The position numbers were made by a program, and so were the translations under genes. A stretch of 64,000 nt of DNA. It comes from Bin55 sp965203735 (lineage in GTDB: Bacteria > Pseudomonadota > Gammaproteobacteria > Pseudomonadales > Azotimanducaceae). Below the pieces are notes generated by a model that was given only the letters and a program-made list of their open reading frames with translations, did not search any database and had not been told where the DNA came from. Where the stretch lies: NCBI GenBank assembly GCA_965203735.1, contig OZ241909.1:2914001-2978000 (forward strand). Reading direction: 5' to 3'. The number at the start of each line of letters is the position of its first letter. Within the stretch, counting starts at the first letter, position 1. Shown in pieces: positions 23,406-32,835 of the stretch.

Positions 23406-24623
23406 CTAGTTGTCGTACTTGCGTCCCAATCTTGCTCCCGTCCGAAGTCGCAATGCATTTAAGCGGATGAACCCTGTTGCATCGGTTTGATCGTATGCGC
23501 CCTCGTCCTCATCGAATGTAACAGCCATCGTGTCGTAAAGGCTTGACTCTGAATCACGACCGACAATTACTACATTTCCCTTACAAAGACTCAAACTCAC
23601 GACTCCAGAAACCGGCTCCTGGGTCTTGTCAATAAAGCTCTGAAACGCTATTCGTTCAGGCGACCACCAAAAGCCGTTGTATATCAATTTCGCATAGCGT
23701 GGCATCAGTTCATCGCGCAGGTGTGTAACTTCGCGATCCAACGTAATGGATTCCATCGCTCGGTGTGCTCGCAAGAGAATGGTTCCCCCTGGGGTCTCAT
23801 AGCAACCTCGAGATTTCATTCCAACAAAGCGGTTTTCGACAATGTCGCTTCTTCCGATTCCGTTTCTTCCGCCAATCTCATTCAAAGTGCTAAGGATAGA
23901 AGCGGGAGTCATCCCTTGACTTTCGTTCACGCTAACGGGGTCGCCACGCAGGAATCGAATGGTTATGCGTTCAGGTTCACTCGGAGCATTTTGGATAGAG
24001 ACCGTGCGACGCCACATGTCTTCGTTGGGTTCAACATTGGGATCCTCGAGCTCCCCTCCTTCATAAGAGATGTGGAGCAGATTGGCGTCCATTGAATAGG
24101 GGGATTCGTGACCTCGAGTGAACTCTACTGGTATCTGCCTTTCCTCACAAAACTTCATGAGTGCTCCACGAGAACTTAGATCCCACTCGCGATGGGGAGC
24201 GATGACCCTTATGTCCGGGTCTAGGGCGTACGCGCCGATTTCGAATCGCACTTGGTCGTTCCCCTTTCCTGTCGCTCCGTGGGAGATTGCTTCTGCACCA
24301 GTTTCTTGTGCAATTTCGACCAGGCGTTTCGCGACAAGTGGTCGTGCAATACTGGTCCCCAACAAGTACTCGCCTTCATAGACTGTATTTGCGCGAAACA
24401 TTGGAAATACGTAGTTGCGAACGAATTCTTCGCACAGATCTTCTATGAAAATCTGCTTTACGCCGAGCGCTTCGGCTTTCGCTCTAGCAGGTTCGACCTC
24501 CTCGCCCTGACCAATGTCCGCGGTGAATGTGACAACCTCCATTTGGTAGGTATCCTGGAGCCATCGACAGATTACAGACGTATCCAGCCCGCCTGAGTAT
24601 GCAAGTACGACTTTGTCCGCCAC
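23406..24623 (-). CDS. argG: Argininosuccinate synthase
   Basis: Joins citrulline and aspartate using ATP in arginine synthesis; 405 aa, usual length. The N-terminal ATP-binding motif is AYSGGLDTSVI; other typical parts are HGATGKGNDQVRFE near residue 115 and MSRGCYETPGG-like sequence (MKSRGCYETPGGTIL). Start is GTG 24623 with AGGTGG upstream. Monocistronic as far as can be seen: nth is convergent, with 164 bp between the stops. argD and argF lie 7 kb away on the other strand. Confidence 0.98.
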   Translation of the reverse strand: MADKVVLAYSGGLDTSVICRWLQDTYQMEVVTFTADIGQGEEVEPARAKAEALGVKQIFIEDLCEEFVRNYVFPMFRANTVYEGEYLLGTSIARPLVAKRLVEIAQETGAEAISHGATGKGNDQVRFEIGAYALDPDIRVIAPHREWDLSSRGALMKFCEERQIPVEFTRGHESPYSMDANLLHISYEGGELEDPNVEPNEDMWRRTVSIQNAPSEPERITIRFLRGDPVSVNESQGMTPASILSTLNEIGGRNGIGRSDIVENRFVGMKSRGCYETPGGTILLRAHRAMESITLDREVTHLRDELMPRYAKLIYNGFWWSPERIAFQSFIDKTQEPVSGVVSLSLCKGNVVIVGRDSESSLYDTMAVTFDEDEGAYDQTDATGFIRLNALRLRTGARLGRKYDN

Positions 24624-24648
24624 GTCAGTCCACCTGTTTTGCCGACCG

Positions 24649-24654
24649 ATTATA
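24649..24654 (-). promoter_or_regulatory. Candidate -10 element for argG
   Basis: On the minus strand a perfect TATAAT lies 26-31 bases before the argG GTG. There is no convincing -35 hexamer at 16-18 bases and no clear ARG box. Confidence 0.35.
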
Positions 24655-24876
24655 GAAGCGCAATTTGCAGCCTCTTCGAACAGTCAGAGCAAAAATCGTT
24701 GAAGAATCTACAACCCACCTAGGTTGCTGTAGTGTTGGGATCAGAGTGCTTCTTTGTGTCCGTGTGAATAGACATTGCGAACATTCGAAACGGACCTATA
24801 GGAATCTAGGTCGCCTTAGTCTCTACGTACCTGTCTAGCTGTGAGTTTCTGGAGGAGCTAGTTCACCAATGTGAGA

Positions 24877-24921
24877 GGCCGATAGTCGAGGAGTAGTGCA
24901 ACAACTCCCAAACTATCGGCC
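24877..24921. repeat. Long-armed inverted repeat in the argG / repeat-protein intergenic region
   Basis: GGCCGATAGT and ACTATCGGCC are perfect ten-base complements 25 bases apart, and the interior contains a further GGAGT/ACTCC pair. The element sits in a 356-bp region (24624-24979) between the argG start and the stop of the 680-aa protein. It may be part of the transcript end of that gene or a protein-binding site. Confidence 0.55.
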
Positions 24922-24946
24922 CTAGTTGAGTTTGGCTTGAGAACCT

Positions 24947-24970
24947 ATTGGGGCTTCAACAAGCCCCAAT
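24947..24970 (-). terminator. Perfect 10-bp hairpin after the 680-aa repeat protein gene
   Basis: ATTGGGGCTT pairs perfectly with AAGCCCCAAT around a CAAC loop, ten bases beyond the stop codon of the gene ending at 24980. The position suits transcription termination on the minus strand. The usual T-run after the stem is missing, so it may be a weak terminator or an RNA-stabilising stem. Confidence 0.5.
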
Positions 24971-24979
24971 TGAGAACAC

Positions 24980-27022
24980 CTACTCCTCTTCTCTCTTTAC
25001 AGTCTCTACAACCTCCGATGGATTAGAAACTGTGATCTCTTCGGTCATAAAAATCACCTTCGGCTCCGTGCCATCCACCGAAATGTCCACGGCCCTATCC
25101 GCCAAAGTTTGTTCGATCACTTGCATCATTCGAGCAGAAACTTGCTGCGACAAGTCGCTGTTGACTACTCCCCCATCGGTAGTGAACGAGTAGGTAGTAC
25201 CAGATCCTTTGGGCAACATACTTGAGACATATTCCATCTGTTCACCGGACAGTGCGTTATGGCGGAAATTCGACATGATTAGTCCCATCGCCGCTTGTGT
25301 TTTGGCATCCTCGGAAGGCAACTCTTCCAACGAAGCGAGCAATCCTTCTGGATCCGACTCGGCCCAACTCCACAAGACACTGTGTCGGTAACGCGACTGA
25401 TCTTCATTGGGTAATTGCTGACCCAATCTAAGCGCTCTGTCATAGCCACCGTTCTGAACCAGAGCGCGGCCAGCGGCAATATAGGCATGAAGTTTGGTAT
25501 GTCCCTCTCGAACTTGAGACAGCAACGAAATCGCTGTGTCTATGTCGCTTCGCGCTATTTGTTCGATCACCATAGCTTCTAGACCCCGTCCATACTTGGA
25601 CAATGGCTCCTGCTTCAGTGCGGTTTGAAACGCCAAGGTTGGGTCGACATGGACAAGATTGCGCAATACTTCGGTTAGGGCTCTCCGTCTAGTCGATTCG
25701 CTGGTGACTTGATCGGATAGCACCCAGTCTAGAGCGGCGTAGATGTCACTCTTGGACCAGTGTTCGGCAATCTCCAACGCCAGGGATTGCTGTCGGTCGC
25801 CCGTGGGTAAGTCGGCTAAGTATGCAACTGCATCACTAGGTGCGGTTCTTGCTACAGCAAGCATGGCTTGTTGTTCGGCCTTAGGTCGGATGGCTTCAGG
25901 TAGCCGCTCGAGGCTATCGAATAGGTTCTGTGCATCGCTCTCAGCCCATGCGCGTAACAGAGTCGTTTGTAACTGCTTCCTTTGAGAAGCGTTCTTGAGA
26001 TTGGAGAGCGTATCCATCGCAACGAGCGGATTGGAACGAGCCCACATTTCTACTATCGTTGGTAGCGCAACATCTTGAGAGTCTCGAGATAGGGACTGTG
26101 CTTGTCGAAAGGCCGATTGAGGATTCGACAATGCCACGTGATGCAATACTGATCGGACGGTAGCCTCAAGGACGGTATCGTCGATCAGAGAATTTCGAAT
26201 CCAGTCCAGAGCTTCTATTCCGTTCTGTTGAACAAGAGATTGTGCTATCTGTACAAGCGATCCGATTTGAGCGATGTCCTCATACGAGTCGTTCACTAGC
26301 GCGTTCCATGCATCTCTTGGATCTCCGCTAGACGAAGAAGCCTTTGCAGAGCTTTGAGTCTGCATCGCATATTGTTCGTGTCCGAGCTGCCGTGCAATCT
26401 GTTGCTGAAGACTGTCTGACAAGTCCCCACGACTCGTCAATATGCCGTTCAGTGCCTCGAGCCGCTCCGATTCACTAAAGGTTTTGGCTTGGGCCAAGGC
26501 TCCATCCAAATCCCTGAGCGACCACTCACCAAAAACTGTGGCTAACAATGCTTGATCTTGACCGTTCGGCAGCGACCTAATGCTCTTTAAAGCCCTTTGG
26601 GGATTGAATTCAGCGAGTCTTTGTGCAACAGCGGATTGAAACTGGTCTCTGACCGATGGCGTATCTAATTCTGCTGATTGTGTTAGGTACTCGTTGAGTT
26701 GACTCTCGTCCGCTCCCATCAAAAAACCGTGCAACTTATAAGTGCGTTCGAATGCGCTCTCGATGGTGGTGATGTCACCTAGCTCACCGATTTCGCCGAA
26801 GTCTCCAAAAGTATTGGTGGATTCAATACCACTCTTTGCGGCACCAGTTTGCACGTCGTTACCATCCGTACTGAAAGGCTGACCTTCAGCTAAGGACCCT
26901 CCCAATTGGTTATTGGACCCCGGTAATGCCATGAATACGACCGTAGCCAATACGGCACCGACTACTAAGCCAAACGCAACAAACCCAAATGTACGAACTT
27001 TCTGATTTACGGATGAACTCAC
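24980..27022 (-). CDS. Membrane-anchored protein with tandem alpha-helical repeats, function unknown
   Basis: 680 aa. A basic start is followed by one transmembrane helix (about residues 12-33, FGFVAFGLVVGAVLATVVFM), then a low-complexity Gly/Asn/Asp linker, so most of the protein is probably periplasmic. From about residue 140 to 600 it is built of roughly 35-residue helical units with a recurring W(S/A)xxDxxxA signature (EWSLRDLDGAL, MWARSNPLVAM, AWAESDAQNLF, HWSKSDIYAAL, SWAESDPEGLL), each followed by LxxLP-type turns. This resembles TPR/HEAT-like scaffolds but is not a family I can name. The C-terminus is acidic (VEREEE-like). Start is GTG 27022. It is probably a protein-interaction scaffold in the envelope. 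Confidence 0.83.
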   Translation of the reverse strand: MSSSVNQKVRTFGFVAFGLVVGAVLATVVFMALPGSNNQLGGSLAEGQPFSTDGNDVQTGAAKSGIESTNTFGDFGEIGELGDITTIESAFERTYKLHGFLMGADESQLNEYLTQSAELDTPSVRDQFQSAVAQRLAEFNPQRALKSIRSLPNGQDQALLATVFGEWSLRDLDGALAQAKTFSESERLEALNGILTSRGDLSDSLQQQIARQLGHEQYAMQTQSSAKASSSSGDPRDAWNALVNDSYEDIAQIGSLVQIAQSLVQQNGIEALDWIRNSLIDDTVLEATVRSVLHHVALSNPQSAFRQAQSLSRDSQDVALPTIVEMWARSNPLVAMDTLSNLKNASQRKQLQTTLLRAWAESDAQNLFDSLERLPEAIRPKAEQQAMLAVARTAPSDAVAYLADLPTGDRQQSLALEIAEHWSKSDIYAALDWVLSDQVTSESTRRRALTEVLRNLVHVDPTLAFQTALKQEPLSKYGRGLEAMVIEQIARSDIDTAISLLSQVREGHTKLHAYIAAGRALVQNGGYDRALRLGQQLPNEDQSRYRHSVLWSWAESDPEGLLASLEELPSEDAKTQAAMGLIMSNFRHNALSGEQMEYVSSMLPKGSGTTYSFTTDGGVVNSDLSQQVSARMMQVIEQTLADRAVDISVDGTEPKVIFMTEEITVSNPSEVVETVKREEE

Positions 27023-27239
27023 TCCAAGTCCCTCGATTGATACCTCAGACCATAATTTAGATGGTCAAGACCTGTCTTCCGTTACAGATTACATCAATGG
27101 AACTCGCGGTGAGAGGTATTACTGTACGTTTATATATCTATGAGTGCTCAATCGCATGCAACGATTCGTCAAGTAACGAAGATGCGTGCAATTTCGCTAG
27201 TGGGTTACACTTTGACTTGATTGGTGTGAAGTCTTCCCC

Positions 27240-27851
27240 ATGGAACTTAGTGACCGATTCAGAGGATTTCTGCCAGTCGTCGTTGATGTTGAAACTGCCG
27301 GTGTAATTGCAAACCGCCACGCCTTGCTTGAGTTGGCGGTTGTTACATTGGACTGGATCGACGACTCTCTACGTCGCAAGAGTACGAGCACCTGGTCGAT
27401 CGCACCTCATGAGTCGACTGAAGTAGACACCGAGTCCTTGAACTTCAATCAAATCGACCCGTACGATCCGCAGCGAATAGCACAACCCGAGGATGTATGC
27501 ATTCGCGAGTGTTTTAGATTAGTCCGAAAAGAGCTGAGAGAGCACAATTGCAAACGAGCTCTGCTTACCGGTCACAATGCTCACTTTGATCGCCAGTTCT
27601 TGAAGGCTGCTCAAGACAGAAACTCCATTGGGCGAGATCCATTCCACCCCTTTACCGTGCTGGATACTGCTTCCTTATCAATGCTGACTTTTGGACACTC
27701 AGTTCTTCGAATTGCATGCGACAGAGCTGGGGTGAAATACGACTCCGAACGTGCGCACTCAGCGACTTACGATGCGGTAGTAACGGCAGAGCTGTTCTGC
27801 AACATCATGAATCGTTCAGATTTCAAACCGATCTGGCCAACTGAATACTAG
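27240..27851 (+). CDS. rnt: Ribonuclease T
   Basis: DEDDh 3'-5' exoribonuclease that trims tRNA and other small RNA ends; 203 aa. Exo I is VVVDVETAG (D and E), Exo II GHNAHFDRQF (D), Exo III HSATYDA (H and D). The N-terminal RFRGFLPVVVDVET matches RNase T closely. ATG 27240. It is followed at 28598 by a monothiol glutaredoxin, a neighbour of rnt in many gammaproteobacteria, here on the opposite strand with a DUF6265 gene between. Confidence 0.96.
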   Translation: MELSDRFRGFLPVVVDVETAGVIANRHALLELAVVTLDWIDDSLRRKSTSTWSIAPHESTEVDTESLNFNQIDPYDPQRIAQPEDVCIRECFRLVRKELREHNCKRALLTGHNAHFDRQFLKAAQDRNSIGRDPFHPFTVLDTASLSMLTFGHSVLRIACDRAGVKYDSERAHSATYDAVVTAELFCNIMNRSDFKPIWPTEY

Positions 27852-27899
27852 GAGGGCCAGATGTTGCATCGTGCTAGCAATGAGAGGGTGCGAATCTCT

Positions 27900-28409
27900 C
27901 TAGTCACTATCCTCGTTCGAATTCGATTCCTTCTCCGACGAATCTGAACTGTTGAGCAACATGACGTGTTCCTGGTCCTCGGCAGTCAGGACAGCGATCT
28001 CAAGTTCGTCCTCCGACTTTCGCTGATAGCTCAGTTTCTTTAACGGTCCCTCGTCTTCTGCCTCGAAAGCGACTTTTTGGTCTTCCGATTCGACTAGACG
28101 CATGGACTGTCTACCGTACTCACCGGGTTCCATGCCCGGCTCCCACTGCTGAAATCTCAACCGAAAACTGTTGTCGTGTTCTTCGATGACCACCATCTCG
28201 ACCATGATCATTTCCTCACCGCTTCGCATTCGAACTACCGCCTGAACCGATCCTGCCTTGGGTTCGTTCCAAGTTTCCTCAATTTCCATTGGCCCAAATT
28301 CGCCAACCCAAGTACCTGTCAGCCAATTGAGGTCTTCGATTTCGGATGCGTTAGCAGACATCGCGAAGAACAATATGATTCCGATGCCGAAGTTCCAAGT
28401 TTTCCCCAT
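27900..28409 (-). CDS. DUF6265 family exported protein
   Basis: 169 aa. A signal peptide (KTWNFGIGIILFFAMSANA) is followed by the DUF6265 opening LNWLTGTWVGEFG and EETWNEPKAGSVQAVVRM. The family is a lipocalin-like beta-barrel of unknown function. The tail is a Ser/Glu/Asp-rich, probably disordered stretch. ATG 28409 is chosen for the strong AGGAGG nine bases upstream; a longer frame opens at 28436. Confidence 0.85.
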   Translation of the reverse strand: MGKTWNFGIGIILFFAMSANASEIEDLNWLTGTWVGEFGPMEIEETWNEPKAGSVQAVVRMRSGEEMIMVEMVVIEEHDNSFRLRFQQWEPGMEPGEYGRQSMRLVESEDQKVAFEAEDEGPLKKLSYQRKSEDELEIAVLTAEDQEHVMLLNSSDSSEKESNSNEDSD

Positions 28410-28597
28410 GGTTATTCCTCCTAAGATTGTGCGCACGTTGCCGTCTCAACGGTGTATGAGAACTGTCTTGTACATGCGCTAGGCGTTCAACTGATGGTGC
28501 TTCACAAACGTGAACGTGCTGTAGTTGAAGCTTGCGGTGACACGCAGTCCGGATTCGTCTCTCCAGTTGGATTGGCGATGACTTCAGTACACGTATA

Positions 28598-28936
28598 TCA
28601 GTCGGATTCTTGTGTCGGCTCAGCGGCGGAATCCAACAATGGTTTCAGTTCGCCGCTCTCGTGCATCTCCGAAACGATATCGCATCCCCCAATCAGCTCA
28701 CCTTGGACGTAGAGCTGTGGAAACGTCGGCCAATTTGCAACAATGGGCAAGGTTTGCCGTATTGCAGGATTGCTCAGAATGTCGACATAGGCGAAGCGCT
28801 GTCCACAATCCATCAAACATTGAACTGTCCTTGCGGAAAAACCACATTGAGGTGCATTTGGCGATCCTTTCATATACAAAAGAATAGGATTGTTGGATAT
28901 CTGATCTTTGATTGCCGCTTGAATGTCGTCTGTCAT
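28598..28936 (-). CDS. grxD: Monothiol glutaredoxin, Grx4 family
   Basis: 112 aa. The active site is CGFS (PNAPQCGFSARTV), the mark of monothiol glutaredoxins that bind and transfer 2Fe-2S clusters with glutathione. Other conserved parts are ILLYMKGSP at the start, NWPTFPQLYV and GGCDIVSEM. Single gene with a 161-bp gap to the DUF6265 gene downstream. Confidence 0.97.
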   Translation of the reverse strand: MTDDIQAAIKDQISNNPILLYMKGSPNAPQCGFSARTVQCLMDCGQRFAYVDILSNPAIRQTLPIVANWPTFPQLYVQGELIGGCDIVSEMHESGELKPLLDSAAEPTQESD

Positions 28937-29088
28937 GAGTGAGCCTAATCCGATACATCTCTAACTATTCTACTGTCAGCAAGAAGGAATCTCCGAAATG
29001 CTCTTCGAGATTTGAGTCGACTCACGCCACTTTCGACCGAAAAAGAGGCTGTGCTTATCATTTGAGCAACTGTATACAAAGCGACACC

Positions 29089-30204
29089 ATGAATTACGGA
29101 CCTGAGACTTCGTCCACCCTGCTTGCCGCCATGGCGACAGGCATAGGAGATCTGGTATTTCTGACTGAAGATTGGATTGACGCCATTCGTCAAGTACTAG
29201 AGTCGGAAACCCGCAGGCGAGCCAGCCAGCTAACAGATCTCGGTAGCTTTACCGTATGTGAAGTAGCCGTAAACGCCCCAGCATACCTGCGTTGTGGTGG
29301 ACGTCTAGCATGGAACGCTGTATTCGAGAACGAGGCAGTCTCTGTAAGTCAGGGCGAGCTTCCTGCGCAACAGTGCGACTTGAAGGTTGTTGGTGACCAC
29401 TCCTTGATGAGTAATTTGGCTCGGATCCAATACGACAACCGCAATCCTAGAATTGTGTCGGCAGCACAGGCAAGGCTCGTCAAGGTAGGAAGGTGGCAAT
29501 TTGAAGGATCTATTCCATCTCATCCGGCTCTTGTTCAGACACTGCGGTTCACACATGATGAAATGGCGCAAAAAACCATGCCGCGGTTCGTTTGGATGTC
29601 GCCTGAATGGGTAATGTGTACCCGTCACATCGTCTCCACTCGAGCGCTCTCCGACAAGTACCGTGACGGTTTAAAGGATGTTGACTACACCTTTGCTGAA
29701 GAATTCGTCAATCCTCCAAGGTATGCGTTTCCCGATGGAAAACCAGCCGGATTCTGGATCCGCTGCGACAAAGGATCGATCACAGTTGGTTCTGGCAGCT
29801 TGCCGGATCATCTTAAGCCAGCGAACTTTCAAAACAAAGGCGAATATGTACCTGTGGTACCCGTAGGCCGGACCGTGGAGGCCTCGATGACCGAGGAAGA
29901 TCGAACTGAACAACGAGACTACTCACGTATCGCGTTCCGTCACGATGCCGACAAGGGAGAGGAACCTTTCTTCCAGCAGTCGTTCAAGGGCGATAAACCT
30001 GAAATGCCTCCGACACTTGCAAGAGTCATGGCTGTCTTGCATGACGAACTGTCGAAACGGTCTTCAGGAGAACTCCCGAAGGACTACTCGGATGTGCGGG
30101 AGCAATGGAGCAGCGCGCCTAAATTTGATCGCGACGAAAACTACGATCCCACCTGGTTGAAGTACGACGAATTTGACATCTACGGTAGCCCTTTGGACCA
30201 ATAG
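29089..30204 (+). CDS. Conserved-looking hypothetical protein, function unknown
   Basis: 371 aa from ATG 29089; the frame is open back to 28939, but that extension is basic, low in information, and overlaps the grxD upstream region. I do not recognise the family. The protein is soluble, lacks a signal peptide and has no obvious catalytic motif. Notable stretches are LSVSQGELPAQQ-like sequence (SVSQGELPAQQCDLKVVGDH), a Trp/Met-rich middle (RFVWMSPEWVMCTRHIV) and a charged C-terminal third. Codon use resembles its neighbours, so it is probably real and resident. Confidence 0.75.
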   Translation: MNYGPETSSTLLAAMATGIGDLVFLTEDWIDAIRQVLESETRRRASQLTDLGSFTVCEVAVNAPAYLRCGGRLAWNAVFENEAVSVSQGELPAQQCDLKVVGDHSLMSNLARIQYDNRNPRIVSAAQARLVKVGRWQFEGSIPSHPALVQTLRFTHDEMAQKTMPRFVWMSPEWVMCTRHIVSTRALSDKYRDGLKDVDYTFAEEFVNPPRYAFPDGKPAGFWIRCDKGSITVGSGSLPDHLKPANFQNKGEYVPVVPVGRTVEASMTEEDRTEQRDYSRIAFRHDADKGEEPFFQQSFKGDKPEMPPTLARVMAVLHDELSKRSSGELPKDYSDVREQWSSAPKFDRDENYDPTWLKYDEFDIYGSPLDQ

Positions 30205-30321
30205 TCAAGCTGCCTTAGATTGAATTTTTGTCAACTTTAAACTCAAACTTGCACCGGTGTCTCGTGGAACTCCTAAGGTCTCTGTAGACCAAAAGGACAG
30301 ACCAGCTACAGACAATTCTCA

Positions 30322-31470
30322 GTGACACAAGAATTCGACTTCGACTCCGTTATCGATCGCAAACGCTGGGACAGTGTCAAGTGGAGCAAGTACGCAGACC
30401 GCGACGTGCTCCCCTTCTGGGTTGCAGACATGGACTTTGCGACTCCTCAGTTCATTATTGACGCTGTTTGCGAACGATTAGAACATCCGATTCTCGGCTA
30501 CACATCCCCTCCCCAGGATCTTGAAGATGCCTTCGTTGCCTGGATTACACGGCACTTTAATTGGGCCGTTGATCCAGAATGGGTAGTTCCGATAACGGCA
30601 GTAGTTCCCGGACTGAATCTGAGCGTGCGATCTGTAGGCTCTGAAGGCGACCAATGCCTGATACCCGTACCGGTATACCCACCATTTCTCGAAGTGCCTG
30701 TCCAGAGTCACAGGCGGGGTGTTTATTCTTCATTGGTCCTTGAAGATGACATGTGGCTGATGAATTTTGAAGACATCGCTAACAAAGCCAAGAGCTGTTC
30801 ATCTTTGCTTTTCTGCAATCCTCAAAACCCCACTGGTCGCGTCTACACCGAATCCGAACTTAGAAAACTCGGATCAATTTGCGCAGAAACCGAGACTCTA
30901 CTGATTTCCGATGAGATTCATTGGGGGCTGGTCCTCGAACCCACTTGTGAACACATTCCTATCGCTAGCCTTTCTCCAGATATCGCTCACAACTCGATCA
31001 CTTTGATCTCGCACACGAAAACATACAACGTGGCGGGACTTCTTTCGGCAATTGCAGTAATACCAAATCCGAGCCTTCGGCAACGCTTCGAGGTCCTAGT
31101 TGGACGAACCATGCCTAGTGGGTCACCACTCTCGTACGCTGCTGGCATAGCGGCCTATAACGACACAAGCTCGTGGCTGCAAGAACTCAACGCTTATCTC
31201 CGATCGAACCGAGATCTTGTACTTAGGGCGATTGATTCTCTGGCGACAATCGAGGCGTTCCGTATTGAAGGTACGCACCTGTGCTGGCTTGATGGGCGTG
31301 GCATGGGCGTGCCGGATGTAGCCGCCCACCTTGAACGACATGGTTTGGGACTGTCTGATGGCTCAGAATTTGGTACACCCGGTTTTGTTCGCTTGAACTT
31401 CGCCGCCCCGAGAAAATTGCTACGGCAGGGACTCGACCGACTTGTTGTAGCCGCGATGTCTTCTGCTTAG
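30322..31470 (+). CDS. PLP-dependent aminotransferase/C-S lyase, MalY/PatB type
   Basis: 382 aa, fold-type I PLP enzyme. The signature start is DRKRWDSVKWSKY and PFWVADMDF, as in MalY/PatB cystathionine beta-lyases. CNPQNPTGRVY and SDEIHWGLVL mark the PLP pocket, and the Schiff-base Lys is in SHTKTYNVAGL near residue 237. Probable reaction: beta-elimination of cystathionine or cysteine conjugates, giving pyruvate, ammonia and a thiol. A true aminotransferase role is possible. GTG start at 30322. argD follows after 204 bp. Confidence 0.92.
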   Translation: MTQEFDFDSVIDRKRWDSVKWSKYADRDVLPFWVADMDFATPQFIIDAVCERLEHPILGYTSPPQDLEDAFVAWITRHFNWAVDPEWVVPITAVVPGLNLSVRSVGSEGDQCLIPVPVYPPFLEVPVQSHRRGVYSSLVLEDDMWLMNFEDIANKAKSCSSLLFCNPQNPTGRVYTESELRKLGSICAETETLLISDEIHWGLVLEPTCEHIPIASLSPDIAHNSITLISHTKTYNVAGLLSAIAVIPNPSLRQRFEVLVGRTMPSGSPLSYAAGIAAYNDTSSWLQELNAYLRSNRDLVLRAIDSLATIEAFRIEGTHLCWLDGRGMGVPDVAAHLERHGLGLSDGSEFGTPGFVRLNFAAPRKLLRQGLDRLVVAAMSSA

Positions 31471-31674
31471 TCGAAAAAATAGGGGTGTGATCAATCTACC
31501 TGGTCGCACATCGGTACATAAGCAATCCAAGTACCTCGATGGCACCTCAGAAAAGCAGACAATACGTACTCATCTGCAACTGTCAGTAAACTAGCTCCCT
31601 CATTTTTCTCGTTCACTACGGGATTTCGTGAACTGAATCAATGAAAAAGAACACAATTTCATGGACAAAAAATC

Positions 31675-32835
31675 ATGTCAGGGATAATGCAGACGTACAA
31701 CCGCTATCCCGTTAGCTTCGTTCGCGGCAACGGATCTTATCTTGAAGATGAAAACGGCAAGAAGTATCTTGATGCTCTAGCCGGAATTGCAGTTTGCGGC
31801 CTTGGGCATGCGAATCCTGCAGTCGCAAAAGCGATCGAAGCTCAAGCCTCCACACTTCTGCACACATCCAACCTCTACGGAATTCCGTTGCAAGAAGCAC
31901 TTGCTGAGCGACTATGCGAAATATCTGGAATGGACAGTGTCTTCTTTTGCAACTCCGGAGCAGAGTCAAATGAGGCGGCGCTTAAGCTTGCTCGACGCTA
32001 TGGGAATGAACGAGGAATCGAGAATCCAACCGTGATCACCATGGAAGGCAGTTTTCACGGACGGACTTTGGGAACGCTCGCAGCCACAGGAAACGAAAAG
32101 ATACAAATTGGGTTCGAGCCTCTTCTAGAAGGGTTTGTTCAAGTTCCCTACGATGATGTAGACGCAATCTCTGAGTTGTCGAGTTCAAACTCGATAGTAG
32201 CCATTCTTGTCGAACCGGTATTGGGCGAGGGAGGAGTCCGAATCCCCAGTGAAGACTACCTCGTTCGGCTACGCGAAATTTGTGACAAGTCTGAATGGCT
32301 GATGATGCTGGACGAAGTTCAAACGGGTAATGGTCGAACCGGTAAATACTTCGCGTTTCAACACACACTGATCCAACCGGACGTGGTCACGACGGCAAAA
32401 GGACTTGCTAATGGTGTACCCATTGGTGCTTGTCTAGCAAGAGGCATCGCTGCTGAGACCCTTGTACCCGGTACGCATGCAACAACGTTTGGCGGCAATC
32501 CGCTTGCGTGTGCGGCTGGGATCGCCACGTTCGATCAATTGACCAGCGGTGTCATAGACCAAGCAGCCTCAACAGGATCCAGAATGGTGTCGCGTCTCAA
32601 GGATGCATTGAAAGGATGCAATCAAGTGAAAGAGATTCGGGGCAAAGGCATGATGGTTGCTGTGGAATTGAATGAATCCTGCACGGAGCTGGTATTAAGT
32701 GCTATGGAACGTGGGCTGTTGCTCAACGTCGCAGCAGACTCCGTAATCAGACTTCTTCCACCACTCAATCTATCGGTCGAAGATGCGGACAAGGTTGTTC
32801 AGATAGTCTCCGATCTAGTTCTCGAACGAGCGTGA
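31675..32835 (+). CDS. argD: Acetylornithine/succinyldiaminopimelate aminotransferase
   Basis: 386 aa PLP enzyme of arginine (and possibly lysine) synthesis. The N-terminal YPVSFVRGNGSYLEDENGKKYLD and GIAVCGLGHANP, the FFCNSGAESNEAALKLAR motif, LDEVQTGNGRTG, and the Schiff-base Lys in VTTAKGLANGVPIGAC are all typical. ATG 31675. The next gene argF starts at a GTG overlapping the argD stop, so the two form an operon. Confidence 0.97.
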   Translation: MSGIMQTYNRYPVSFVRGNGSYLEDENGKKYLDALAGIAVCGLGHANPAVAKAIEAQASTLLHTSNLYGIPLQEALAERLCEISGMDSVFFCNSGAESNEAALKLARRYGNERGIENPTVITMEGSFHGRTLGTLAATGNEKIQIGFEPLLEGFVQVPYDDVDAISELSSSNSIVAILVEPVLGEGGVRIPSEDYLVRLREICDKSEWLMMLDEVQTGNGRTGKYFAFQHTLIQPDVVTTAKGLANGVPIGACLARGIAAETLVPGTHATTFGGNPLACAAGIATFDQLTSGVIDQAASTGSRMVSRLKDALKGCNQVKEIRGKGMMVAVELNESCTELVLSAMERGLLLNVAADSVIRLLPPLNLSVEDADKVVQIVSDLVLERA

